Part shown: piece by piece, positions 25,766-33,210 of the stretch
Layout of the letters: the number at the start of each line of letters is the position of its first letter
Numbering within the stretch: the stretch's first letter is position 1
From: Maribacter ulvicola
Lineage (GTDB): Bacteria > Bacteroidota > Bacteroidia > Flavobacteriales > Flavobacteriaceae
DNA length: 64,000 bases
Direction: 5' to 3'
Assembly (NCBI RefSeq): GCF_900155985.1
Contig: NZ_FTMA01000001.1
Coordinates: 124,001-188,000 of the forward strand
Program-made: the position numbers and the translations under genes
Notes under the pieces: generated by a model
The model's database searches: none
Told to the model about the DNA's origin: nothing
Seen by the model: only the letters and a program-made list of their open reading frames with translations

Positions 25766-26320
25766 ACGTTTGCTAATTTATATTCTATAATCGAACGCTT
25801 TAGTAGCAATAATAGTACAATGCTTACAAATTCTCAAGATTTAAGGTCAAACTATTGAACAGCTTAGCTTCATCTTAAAATAATTAGTTTTATTTGATTT
25901 TGTTTTACTACAACACTTATCCACTTAAACCTCTTACATTTATTAAAAAAGGATACTTTTTTCAAAACTGATTTTTCATTCTTCCGCAGTAAATATTGCT
26001 ATAAAATTAGATACTATTACTTCCATAAGCTCGTACTGATTCTAGTTTAAAAAATCAACTAATCATAGATACTTGTCTAAATTCCTTGCAAGCTGTTTAT
26101 AACCAACTGTAATTAATTGAATAGCAAAAAAAATATTCCTATCAAATTGCAATAGACTTTTAATTAATAAAGAATGCTAAACAAATAATTCATAAACTGC
26201 ACTTAACATAATTAAAGGAAAACAAAAGACTATCAAAACCATAAATATCATATCTCAGAACATACAAAAACACCGTATTTCAACTCATTTTCAATACTTT
26301 TGTCATTTAAATAATTTTCC
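25766..26320. other. 555-bp AT-rich intergenic region
   Basis: No convincing reading frame, hairpin or RNA fold was seen in either strand. It separates the divergent thioredoxin-like and tag genes. The only recognisable element is a TAnnTTTG box near its right end. Confidence 0.6.
26295..26302 (+). promoter_or_regulatory. TAnnTTTG -7 box for tag
   Basis: TACTTTTG fits the Bacteroidota -7 box and lies 18 bases before the tag ATG. A TTG -33 element at the usual distance is not clear. Confidence 0.45.
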
Positions 26321-26884
26321 ATGGAACCTAAAAGATGTGGCTGGTGCAAAGGAGATTCGCTTTACGAAGCTTATCACGATCAAGAATGGGGAGTTCCAGT
26401 AAAAGACGATGATCTTTTGTTTGAGTTTTTAGTGCTGGAATCTTTTCAAGCAGGCTTAAGCTGGATCACCATTTTAAAAAAACGGGAGCACTTTAGAGTT
26501 GCATTTGATCATTTTGATTATACGAAAATTGCCAAGTATTCAGAAGCTAAAATCTTGTCTTTATTGCAAGATGAAGGTATTATCAGGAACAAATTAAAAG
26601 TCCGGGCAACTGTGACCAATGCCATCGCCTATCAAAAAGTTCAAAAAGAATACGGTAGTTTTAGTAGCTATATTTGGAAATTTGTAGATAACGAACCTAT
26701 TTTAAATAAAGTCATAAATTACAAGGATGCTCCTGCCAATACACCCATTTCAGATGCTATTAGTAAAGACCTAAAAAAGCGCGGATTTAAATTTGTAGGC
26801 AGCACTATCATTTATGCATTTATGCAGGCAACAGGTATGGTAAACGACCACCAAATAGAATGCTTTAGATATGATGAAGTATAG
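26321..26884 (+). CDS. tag: DNA-3-methyladenine glycosylase I
   Basis: Removes 3-methyladenine from alkylated DNA, starting base excision repair. It has 187 residues. The N-terminus shows the family zinc/binding block RCGWCKGDSLYEAYHDQEWG; FEFLVLESFQAGLSWITILK follows with the base-pocket residues. The C-terminal FKFVGSTIIYAFMQATGMVN ends with DHQIECFRY, keeping the His and Cys of the zinc snap. The next gene starts 21 bases later, but its link to repair is unlikely. Confidence 0.96.
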   Translation: MEPKRCGWCKGDSLYEAYHDQEWGVPVKDDDLLFEFLVLESFQAGLSWITILKKREHFRVAFDHFDYTKIAKYSEAKILSLLQDEGIIRNKLKVRATVTNAIAYQKVQKEYGSFSSYIWKFVDNEPILNKVINYKDAPANTPISDAISKDLKKRGFKFVGSTIIYAFMQATGMVNDHQIECFRYDEV

Positions 26885-26905
26885 CATAAAATAAGTATTA
26901 CAGAT

Positions 26906-27493
26906 ATGAAAAATTATTTTATAAAATTAATGTTCACTGCATTTCTATTCTGTTTTCACCTAGGTCGTTCCCAGCACAAACACGAAAGAGAACACCGCAT
27001 TCTTAAATCCCAATTTCCTGCTTTGGCCATCGAAATCATTGATGAGAATGTGATAGATTTTAAGCGTATTAAATTTTATAAGGAAATAGACAGCACTAAA
27101 ATAAGTTATGAAGCTAAACTTAAAAAAGATAAGCTTTGGTACAGTATTGAATTTGATCAAAATGGTCTATTAGAAGATATCGAAATTCTCATAAAACCTA
27201 CAGATGTACCTAATAACACCTATACCAAAATAGTTGATTATTTGAACAAAAATTACTTAAAATATAAAATAAGAAGACTTCAACAACAATATTATTCAAG
27301 TAACTTACCTATTGATGAAATTTTTAAAAATGCATTTCAGAATCTTATGTTGCCTTATATAAACTATGAATTAATTGTCTCAGGCAAAAAAGACAAAGGC
27401 TATTTAGAATATGAAATTTTGTTTGATGCTGACGGAAATTTTAAAAAAATAAGAACTTCTCTTCCTCCAAATTATGATCACATACTGTATTAG
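26906..27493 (+). CDS. Exported hypothetical protein with PepSY-like C-terminus
   Basis: A 195-residue protein with a signal peptide (MKNYFIKLMFTAFLFCFHLG, then RSQ). The mature part is Lys/Tyr-rich and contains two similar ~80-residue stretches: KLKKDKLWYSIEFDQNGLLE and KKDKGYLEYEILFDADGNFK. Each resembles the 'Y.lef...G' hairpin of PepSY-like proteins and may reflect an internal duplication. It overlaps the following DUF2490 gene by 20 bases in another frame, so the two are co-translated. Periplasmic or surface location is likely. Function unknown. Confidence 0.7.
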   Translation: MKNYFIKLMFTAFLFCFHLGRSQHKHEREHRILKSQFPALAIEIIDENVIDFKRIKFYKEIDSTKISYEAKLKKDKLWYSIEFDQNGLLEDIEILIKPTDVPNNTYTKIVDYLNKNYLKYKIRRLQQQYYSSNLPIDEIFKNAFQNLMLPYINYELIVSGKKDKGYLEYEILFDADGNFKKIRTSLPPNYDHILY

Positions 27494-28166
27494 GGTACGG
27501 CTCATTATAGCCCTATTGTTGTTAGGTGCTAATTATGCATATGCACAAAATAATACAACAGCATATTGGGAGTCCGAAGTTGCCTTAAACTACAAGATAA
27601 CCCCTTTGCTTAAACAGAACTTTTCTATAGCGAATAGAAATTACACCTACCAAAATAATACGTCTCAGTTAACGATACGGCAAATAGAAATCGTCAATTT
27701 CTCATCCTTGACAATCGACCCCCATAAGAGCATAGGTCTAGGTGTTCAGTACCGATTTAGAGAGGTGTTTGAAAAGGAAAAAGAAAATGAACTTAGGCTC
27801 ACCCAACAATTTAATATCACTAAAAAAACCAAAAGTGCTCGTTTTGGCAACCGTTTTAGAATAGAGCAGCGTATTCAACCCTCTAATCTTTTTCATCGTT
27901 TTAGATATCGTTTCGCTGTAGATATACCTTTAAAAGGTTTTAAAATGAATATTGGCGAACCCTATTTAGTTGCCACCACAGAATCTCTGCTAACGGTAGG
28001 CAAAAGCATAAAACCTATGTACGATCAACGCATAACTTCACAAATAGGTTGGTCTATTACGCCACACTTAAAAGCGCAATTGGGTGTACAGTTTAGAATA
28101 GAAAATTATACAAAGCGTACAGAACAAGTCATCTTAATATTAAACAGTTTGGTCATCTCAATTTAG
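27474..28166 (+). CDS. DUF2490 outer-membrane beta-barrel-like protein
   Basis: A 230-residue exported protein. Signal peptide (RVRLIIALLLLGANYAYA, then QNN), then alternating beta strands with aromatic girdle residues, ending in a typical short strand (ILILNSLVISI). YWESEVALNYKITPLLKQNF and SIGLGVQYRFREVFEKEKEN are DUF2490-like. This family is predicted to form a small outer-membrane barrel and lacks an assigned role. It overlaps the preceding exported protein by 20 bases and the convergent aat gene by 9 bases. Confidence 0.82.
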   Translation: MITYCIRVRLIIALLLLGANYAYAQNNTTAYWESEVALNYKITPLLKQNFSIANRNYTYQNNTSQLTIRQIEIVNFSSLTIDPHKSIGLGVQYRFREVFEKEKENELRLTQQFNITKKTKSARFGNRFRIEQRIQPSNLFHRFRYRFAVDIPLKGFKMNIGEPYLVATTESLLTVGKSIKPMYDQRITSQIGWSITPHLKAQLGVQFRIENYTKRTEQVILILNSLVISI

Positions 28167-28790
28167 TAACTGTATAAACTCTTTTCTTGAAATTTCCTGT
28201 GCACCCATGCTTTCTAGATGATCAGTGTGCAATTGGCAATCTATAACCTTATATTCTTTAGCTTGTAACTCTTGAGCTAGTTTTATGAAGGCAAATTTTG
28301 ATGCATTAGACGTTAAACTAAACATACTTTCACCACAAAATATATGACCCAAATCTACCCCATACAAACCGCCCACCAACGTATTGCCTTCCCAGACTTC
28401 ATATGATTTTGCAATACCTCTTTCATGCAATTTCATATATGCAGTTTTCATCTCATCTGTGATCCAAGTACCATCTTGACCTTCTCGTGGTACAGATGAG
28501 CAATGCTCCAATACTTTCTTAAAACAAGTATTCTTGGTTAATCTAAACTGATTGTTACGAATAACTTTTCTCATACTTTTAGAAATTTTTATTTGATCGG
28601 GATATAGAACCATTCTAGGATCTGGACTCCACCATAATATAAGAGAATCAGTATCAAACCATGGAAAAATTCCACTTTGGTACGCCAACAGCAACCGTTC
28701 CGGAGAGAGGTCACCGCCCACGGCCAATAAGCCTTCTACATTAGCATTATCTACTGGCGGAAATAAAAGTTCATCGGTCAAAAAGTACAT
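28158..28790 (-). CDS. aat: Leucyl/phenylalanyl-tRNA--protein transferase
   Basis: Adds Leu or Phe to the N-terminus of proteins with basic N-terminal residues, marking them for ClpAP-type degradation (N-degron pathway). The 210-residue length is usual. Family blocks: FPPVDNANVEGLLAVGGDLS, GIFPWFDTDSLILWWSPDPR, AYMKLHERGIAKSYEVWEGN, GGLYGVDLGHIFCGESMFS and IDCQLHTDHLESMGAQEISR. All main motifs are present. Convergent with, and overlapping by 9 bases, the DUF2490 gene. Confidence 0.96.
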   Translation of the reverse strand: MYFLTDELLFPPVDNANVEGLLAVGGDLSPERLLLAYQSGIFPWFDTDSLILWWSPDPRMVLYPDQIKISKSMRKVIRNNQFRLTKNTCFKKVLEHCSSVPREGQDGTWITDEMKTAYMKLHERGIAKSYEVWEGNTLVGGLYGVDLGHIFCGESMFSLTSNASKFAFIKLAQELQAKEYKVIDCQLHTDHLESMGAQEISRKEFIQLLN

Positions 28791-28842
28791 GACAATCTGC
28801 GTCTTTTTAATTTTTTCTCAAAGTAAATAAAGGAGCTAAAAC

Positions 28843-28884
28843 AAAAAAACTTGTTTAACTATTTTAAGTTAAACAAGTTTTTTC
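28843..28884 (-). terminator. Terminator after the DUF3127 gene
   Basis: AACTTGTTTAACT / AGTTAAACAAGTT form a long AU-rich stem with a ~6-base loop, followed on the minus strand by a T-run. It can also act on the plus strand. It separates DUF3127 from aat. Confidence 0.75.
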
Positions 28885-28924
28885 TTCTAAAGACATAAGG
28901 TCTTATAAGATTTCTATTCAAATC

Positions 28925-29299
28925 TTAGAATGGAAGATCATCATGATCCTCTTCATTTAAATTATCAGCAGGCTCAAAAGCCTCCATTGGTGCAACTGGT
29001 GGCATACCCGCCGCTGCTCCTTGAGATGCACCTTCTATACGCCATCCTTGAATAGAGTTAAAATATTTTACCTGGCCTTGAGGATTTGTCCATTCTCTTC
29101 CTCTAAGGTTAATGCTCACCTTTACATCTTGCCCTACATTATAGCTGTTCAATAAATCACATTTATCTTGAACAAATTCTACCATTATATGCTGTGGATA
29201 CTGCTCATCTGTAGTAACAACCAATTCTCTTTTTCTAAACCCATTAGACCCAAAAGTTTGGGTTTCTCCTATCAATTTTACTTTACCTTCTATTTCCAT
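28925..29299 (-). CDS. DUF3127 OB-fold-like protein with an SSB-type acidic tip
   Basis: A 124-residue protein. Residues 1-85 form a compact beta-rich domain (MEIEGKVKLIGETQTFGSNG; VKVSINLRGREWTNPQGQVK; YFNSIQGWRIEG) consistent with an OB fold. A Gly/Ala/Pro-rich linker follows, then an acidic end closing in DDLPF. The SSB encoded at 58778 in this window ends the same way (EEDDDLPF). In SSBs this tip docks DNA-repair partners. DUF3127 is Bacteroidota-centred and uncharacterised; a role at single-stranded nucleic acid is inference. Divergent from the histidine kinase. Confidence 0.85.
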   Translation of the reverse strand: MEIEGKVKLIGETQTFGSNGFRKRELVVTTDEQYPQHIMVEFVQDKCDLLNSYNVGQDVKVSINLRGREWTNPQGQVKYFNSIQGWRIEGASQGAAAGMPPVAPMEAFEPADNLNEEDHDDLPF

Positions 29300-29425
29300 C
29301 TTGAACTCTTTTTACAATAGAGTCCAAAAATACATAAAATGCTGTTCTAATAAAACATGGTACAAGTATTACAACACAACAATTATTCACAATTAGGGTT
29401 ATCTTTAGTATTAGATAACTATTGG

Positions 29426-30574
29426 ATGAACTTTATTCCTAAAAACAAAATTTCCAACATTTTTCTATTGATAGGCTCCTTTGTAGTAGTGAGTCTTATC
29501 TTATGGAATACCAACAGCTTTTTTAAACAATTTAAAGAAGAAGAGCGACTGAAAATGGAAATCTGGGCCACAGCTCAATCAGAATTTCTACAATCTTCTG
29601 AAACCGTAGATTTAGGTAGTTTACATTTAAAAGTTTTTCAAAACAATACCTCTACCCCCATGATTCTTATCAATAAAGATAAATCTATTAGGGTAAACAA
29701 TTTTCCTCCCAACAAATCTGAAGACTCCGTTTATATTCAAAGCCAACTCAAAAAATTTAAGAACGAAAATATACCTATTTCTATTGATCAACAGGGAGAA
29801 CATTTAGCTACGCTATATTATGGCAATTCTGATGTTTTGATCAAATTAAAATATTACCCCATTGCGTTACTCCTAATCATTTTTCTATTTGCCACAGTTA
29901 TCTATTTTTTGTTCAAAACAAATAAAGCCGCTGAGCAGAATAAACTTTGGGTAGGTATGGCCAAAGAAACCGCACACCAAATAGGCACACCGCTTTCATC
30001 TCTTTTGGGTTGGAACGAGCTATTAAAATCTGAAGCCATCAGCCCTAGCATTACCAAAGAAATTAAAAAGGATATAGATCGGTTACAAACAATTACCGAG
30101 CGTTTCTCTAAAATAGGATCTTTACCAAAACTTGTTGAAAGTGATATTGTAAAGGAAACTAAAGATGCTTTTGATTACCTAAAACTTAGAAGCTCAAAAC
30201 TCATCCACTTTTCATTTAATACCAAGGTGGATCATCTACCGGTTATGCTGAATAGTTCATTATACAATTGGACTATAGAAAACTTGGTTAAAAACGGAAT
30301 TGATGCCATGCGCGGCAAGGGTAGTATTGCCATAGAAATAGTTCAAGACAACAAATTTGTCAACATTTTAATAGCCGATACCGGACATGGTATTTCTAAA
30401 AGCAACTATAATAGTATCTTTACACCCGGCTTCACCTCTAAAAAAAGAGGCTGGGGCTTAGGACTTTCTTTGGTTAAGAGGATTGTGGAAGAATACCACA
30501 ACGGAAAAATAAAGGTGTTATCATCTGGCAAAGAAGGAACTATAATGCAAATTTCTTTAAAAGTGTCTCACTAA
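29426..30574 (+). CDS. Membrane sensor histidine kinase
   Basis: 382 residues from the ATG at 29426 (MNFIPKNKISNIFLLIGSFV); the frame is also open from an ATG at 29357, which would add 23 residues. Membrane segment 1 (about 9-30) and segment 2 (about 168-190: ALLLIIFLFATVIYFLF) flank an ~130-residue extracytoplasmic sensor. The H-box is AKETAHQIGTPLSSLLGWNE, the variant HQIGTPL instead of HELRTPL. N-box ENLVKNGIDAMRGKG, G1 DTGHGIS and G2 GWGLGLSLVKRI are intact. No response regulator is adjacent, so it is an orphan kinase. It is followed by a 116-residue membrane protein 3 bases later. Confidence 0.92.
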   Translation: MNFIPKNKISNIFLLIGSFVVVSLILWNTNSFFKQFKEEERLKMEIWATAQSEFLQSSETVDLGSLHLKVFQNNTSTPMILINKDKSIRVNNFPPNKSEDSVYIQSQLKKFKNENIPISIDQQGEHLATLYYGNSDVLIKLKYYPIALLLIIFLFATVIYFLFKTNKAAEQNKLWVGMAKETAHQIGTPLSSLLGWNELLKSEAISPSITKEIKKDIDRLQTITERFSKIGSLPKLVESDIVKETKDAFDYLKLRSSKLIHFSFNTKVDHLPVMLNSSLYNWTIENLVKNGIDAMRGKGSIAIEIVQDNKFVNILIADTGHGISKSNYNSIFTPGFTSKKRGWGLGLSLVKRIVEEYHNGKIKVLSSGKEGTIMQISLKVSH

Positions 30575-30576
30575 TT

Positions 30577-30927
30577 ATGTCCAAAGAAAAATTAGAAATT
30601 ATTAAGGAAGCCAATCTAAGCAATAATTGCCCTGAATGTTTTAACCAAGATTTAAACCTTACTTTTTACCAAAAACATACTTGTGGTAGATTCTTTTATA
30701 AAATAACAGGTGAATTAAGTAATAAACTTGTTTGCAACACCTGCCATTCTACTATTTACCCTATAAGCTGGACCGATGATATTGAACGTATGTTCAATTA
30801 TTATGAAAAAACAGTGATACCCGTTAAAAAATCATCTAAACCAACATTGCTCTTTTACAGCCTTATGTTAGTTTTAATAGCATTGGTAGCAGGTGCAGTC
30901 TATATACTTCTTTCTAATGCTATTTAA
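30577..30927 (+). CDS. Hypothetical protein with Cys-pair motifs and a C-terminal membrane anchor
   Basis: A 116-residue protein beginning with a zinc-ribbon-like part: NCPECFNQDLN, later HTCGRFFYK and LVCNTCHSTIYPI, giving CxxC ... C ... CxxC. The last ~25 residues are one membrane segment (LLFYSLMLVLIALVAGAVYI). It could be a tail-anchored zinc-binding protein. It follows the histidine kinase by two bases, so it probably shares its transcript, and it may act with the kinase. It overlaps the convergent HIT gene by 8 bases. Family not recognised. Confidence 0.65.
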   Translation: MSKEKLEIIKEANLSNNCPECFNQDLNLTFYQKHTCGRFFYKITGELSNKLVCNTCHSTIYPISWTDDIERMFNYYEKTVIPVKKSSKPTLLFYSLMLVLIALVAGAVYILLSNAI

Positions 30928-31312
30928 CATTAGAACCAATTTCCTCAGCTAAGGTATTAAGCTCTTCATTACTTAAATTTACTTTATGCTGAAAAGTAGC
31001 ATCTTTCATTTCATTTAACGGAATTAAATGTACATGCACATGTGGTACTTCTAAACCAATGACAGATAAACCTACACGCTTACAATCTACCGTGCTTTCT
31101 AATGCCTTGCCTATTTTTCTTGAAAAAGACATTAAACCTAAATAGGTTTCTTCATCTAAATCTAAAATTTTGTTGACCTCTTTTTTCGGTATACACAAGG
31201 TATGCCCTTTTGCATTTGGGTTGATATCTAAAAAAGCCAAGAAGTTTTCATCTTCGGCTACTTTAAAACATGGAATTTCACCATTAATGATCTTCGTGAA
31301 AATTGTTGGCAT
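30920..31312 (-). CDS. HIT family nucleotide-binding hydrolase
   Basis: A 130-residue histidine-triad protein. N-terminal IFTKIINGEIPCFKVAED and FLDINPNAKGHTLCIPKKEV are typical, and the catalytic triad is VPHVHVHLIPL near residue 98 (HxHxH). Family members hydrolyse purine nucleoside phosphoramidates or similar nucleotide adducts. It is downstream of greA on the same strand, with a terminator between them, a gene order common in Flavobacteriaceae. Confidence 0.93.
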   Translation of the reverse strand: MPTIFTKIINGEIPCFKVAEDENFLAFLDINPNAKGHTLCIPKKEVNKILDLDEETYLGLMSFSRKIGKALESTVDCKRVGLSVIGLEVPHVHVHLIPLNEMKDATFQHKVNLSNEELNTLAEEIGSNVK

Positions 31313-31335
31313 TGTAATTTGAATTTAATAGTAAT

Positions 31336-31366
31336 AAAAAACCCTACCCTTCTTAAAGAGTAGGAT
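31336..31366 (-). terminator. Terminator between greA and HIT
   Basis: On the minus strand, CCTACTC and GGGTAGG pair around a ~8-base loop followed by GTTTTTT. It ends greA 23 bases after its stop; readthrough could supply the HIT gene. Confidence 0.7.
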
Positions 31367-31388
31367 TAAATATAGTTATTTAAAAAAC

Positions 31389-31865
31389 TTAAGCTCTTGT
31401 AATTTCAAGAATTTCAAATTTGATAGCCCCGCTTGGTACTACGATTTCTGCAGTATCGCCAACTTTTTTACCCAGTAGACCTTTACCAATAGGTGAATTC
31501 ACAGAAATCTTTCCTGTTTTTAAATCCGCCTCACTTTCAGCCACCAATTTGTATGACATTTCCATGCCGTTATTTTGGTTTTTAAGTTTTACCGTAGAAA
31601 GCACTAATACCTTAGAGGTATCTAATTGAGATTCGTCAATGATCCGCGCATTGGCCACCGTATTTTCCATCTTGGAAATTTTCATTTCCAATAATCCCTG
31701 TGCTTCTTTTGCCGCATCATATTCGGCATTTTCTGACAAATCGCCTTTATCTCTTGCTTCTGCAATTGCTTGAGACGCCTTTGGGCGCTCAACATCTCTT
31801 AAATGATCTAGTTCTGCCTTAAGTTTTTTTAACCCCTCAACAGTATAGTATGATATGTTACTCAT
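31389..31865 (-). CDS. greA: Transcription elongation factor GreA
   Basis: A 158-residue factor that rescues backtracked RNA polymerase by stimulating transcript cleavage. The N-terminal coiled coil shows YYTVEGLKKLKAELDHLRDV and the tip acidic motif region DLSENAEYDAAKEAQGLLE (the D..E.AEY of GreA). The C-terminal FKBP-like domain has VNSPIGKGLLGKKVGDTAEI. Length and motifs are canonical. The -7 box at 31942 fits its promoter. Confidence 0.96.
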   Translation of the reverse strand: MSNISYYTVEGLKKLKAELDHLRDVERPKASQAIAEARDKGDLSENAEYDAAKEAQGLLEMKISKMENTVANARIIDESQLDTSKVLVLSTVKLKNQNNGMEMSYKLVAESEADLKTGKISVNSPIGKGLLGKKVGDTAEIVVPSGAIKFEILEITRA

Positions 31866-31941
31866 AACTTCCTCGTTTTATAAATAGACGAAATCCTCTG
31901 CAAATGCCTAAAAATTCGGCCTTTTAAGAGAGGATTTAACA

Positions 31942-31949
31942 CAAATATA
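31942..31949 (-). promoter_or_regulatory. TAnnTTTG -7 box for greA
   Basis: TATATTTG on the minus strand, 77 bases upstream of the greA start. A matching TTG -33 element is not evident. Confidence 0.45.
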
Positions 31950-31999
31950 CATAATTTTTACGCACATTTGCTGAAGTTTGTTTAAAACAAAAATTAAGC

Positions 32000-32437
32000 A
32001 TGATGACCCGATTATACATCGTAATTCTATTGATTTTCACTGCCTGTAGCAATGATGGCACCAACAGAAATCCGTATTTGCAAGAAATAGGTTTTCGTTT
32101 TGAAGCTAATTTAAACCTGCCTTCTTACAGCCCTCTTACAAATACGGGTAGCGCTATCTATATTCCAAGCGATCTTGCCGGTACCAGAGGGGTTTTTGTT
32201 ATCAATTCCGGTTTTGATCAATTTAGAGCTTTTGAAGGTAGTTGCCCAAATCATGTTCCTAATGATTGCTCTACAATGGAGCTAGATGGTCAGATTGCCA
32301 CTTGTTCTTGTGATGATTATCAGTATAGCCTATTTACGGGGCAGTTAATCAACAAACCAGAAGATGAAAATCGTTATTATGATATGTTAGAATACCGAAC
32401 TAGCTTTAGTGGAGGCAGTGTAATCATCTCTAACTAA
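32000..32437 (+). CDS. Lipoprotein with a degenerate Rieske-like domain
   Basis: A 145-residue protein with a lipobox (LLIFTACS; Cys at residue 16). The C-terminal half reads like a Rieske fold: AFEGSCPNHVPNDCSTMELD, then ATCSCDDYQYSLFTG. The [2Fe-2S] ligand motifs CxH...CxxH are altered to CxxH and CSCD, so a normal cluster is unlikely. The four Cys could form disulfides in the periplasm. Such Rieske-like lipoproteins are common in Flavobacteriaceae and unstudied. It is divergent from greA and convergent with the TIM-barrel gene. Confidence 0.75.
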   Translation: MMTRLYIVILLIFTACSNDGTNRNPYLQEIGFRFEANLNLPSYSPLTNTGSAIYIPSDLAGTRGVFVINSGFDQFRAFEGSCPNHVPNDCSTMELDGQIATCSCDDYQYSLFTGQLINKPEDENRYYDMLEYRTSFSGGSVIISN

Positions 32438-32440
32438 ACA

Positions 32441-33106
32441 CTATTCTTCTGCGCGGTATTTATCCATTATTTCCTTAAATAATTCGCCCGTACTTGGCGG
32501 AGTGTACGATATGGCATTTGCACCTGCATCAATTGCCAGGACTATTGTTTCGTCGGTTTTACCACCTGTCGCAATGATACCCACATTGGCGTCTAAATCT
32601 CTTATTCTTTTAATGATATCCGCTGTTTTATCTGCACCGGAAACATTAAAAATATCAACCCCTGCGTCTAATCGTCCTTTGAAATCATCTTTTTCAGATA
32701 CCACGGTAATGGTTACCGGTATGTCAATTTTTTCTTTAAGCAATGAAATAAGGCTATTTGGCGTAGGTTTGTTTAACACCACCCCTAAAGCACCTTGAAA
32801 TTCTGCATGTATTGCCAGTTCTAATGATCGCAATCCGGTTGTAAGTCCACCGCCAACGCCACAAAAAATGGGCTTGTCCGCTGCTAAGATCAATGCATTT
32901 GAAATCACGGGCTGGGGTGTAAATGGATATACTGCTATAATTGCATTGGCATTCGTATTCCTAATTATTGCCACATCTGTACTGAATAAAAACGATTTTA
33001 TAGATTGCCCAAACACACGAATACCAGAGCATTGAGAAATTACCTCTGGTACCGTTACTATATTGTTTCTAAGCCTACTGCCAAAAACCGGAATGTTGCG
33101 TGCCAT
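32441..33106 (-). CDS. Uncharacterised TIM-barrel protein (often annotated 'hydrolase')
   Basis: A 221-residue soluble protein, an alternating beta/alpha pattern with two glycine-rich phosphate-binding-like loops: FCGVGGGLTTGLRSLELA near residue 83, and GIIATGGKTDETIVLAIDAG near residue 177. AEFQGALGVVLNKPTPNSLI and PVTITVVSEKDD lie between. It resembles a small family I recall mainly from Firmicutes, with the start '...ITSCSGIRIFGQ.IKSLIFSTD...'. The fold is like that of ThiG, TrpF or IMPDH-type barrels, but no catalytic motif can be assigned. It lies 104 bases after the TPP-regulated TonB receptor on the same strand, separated by an elaborate hairpin region. Confidence 0.65.
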   Translation of the reverse strand: MARNIPVFGSRLRNNIVTVPEVISQCSGIRVFGQSIKSFLFSTDVAIIRNTNANAIIAVYPFTPQPVISNALILAADKPIFCGVGGGLTTGLRSLELAIHAEFQGALGVVLNKPTPNSLISLLKEKIDIPVTITVVSEKDDFKGRLDAGVDIFNVSGADKTADIIKRIRDLDANVGIIATGGKTDETIVLAIDAGANAISYTPPSTGELFKEIMDKYRAEE

Positions 33107-33159
33107 AACCCTGAATGTTAGGGTTCTAATATAGAATATTCTTCTATACCCCTAACATT
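33107..33159 (-). promoter_or_regulatory. Two mutually exclusive hairpins in the leader of the TIM-barrel gene
   Basis: Read on the minus strand, AATGTTAGGG (33159-33150) pairs perfectly over ten bases with CCCTAACATT (33124-33115); between them TATAGAA/TTCTATA forms a second 7-bp stem. The same CCCT (with the AA before it) can instead pair with AGGGTT (33112-33107) directly before the ATG at 33106: AACCCT/AGGGTT. So the start-proximal AGGG can be free or sequestered. This is a switch-like geometry; it could also simply end the upstream receptor transcript, although no T-run follows. Confidence 0.5.
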
Positions 33160-33210
33160 TCAAGTAAATATTTAAGACCATAATATAACCAACAAGTTTA
33201 GCTACGATTC

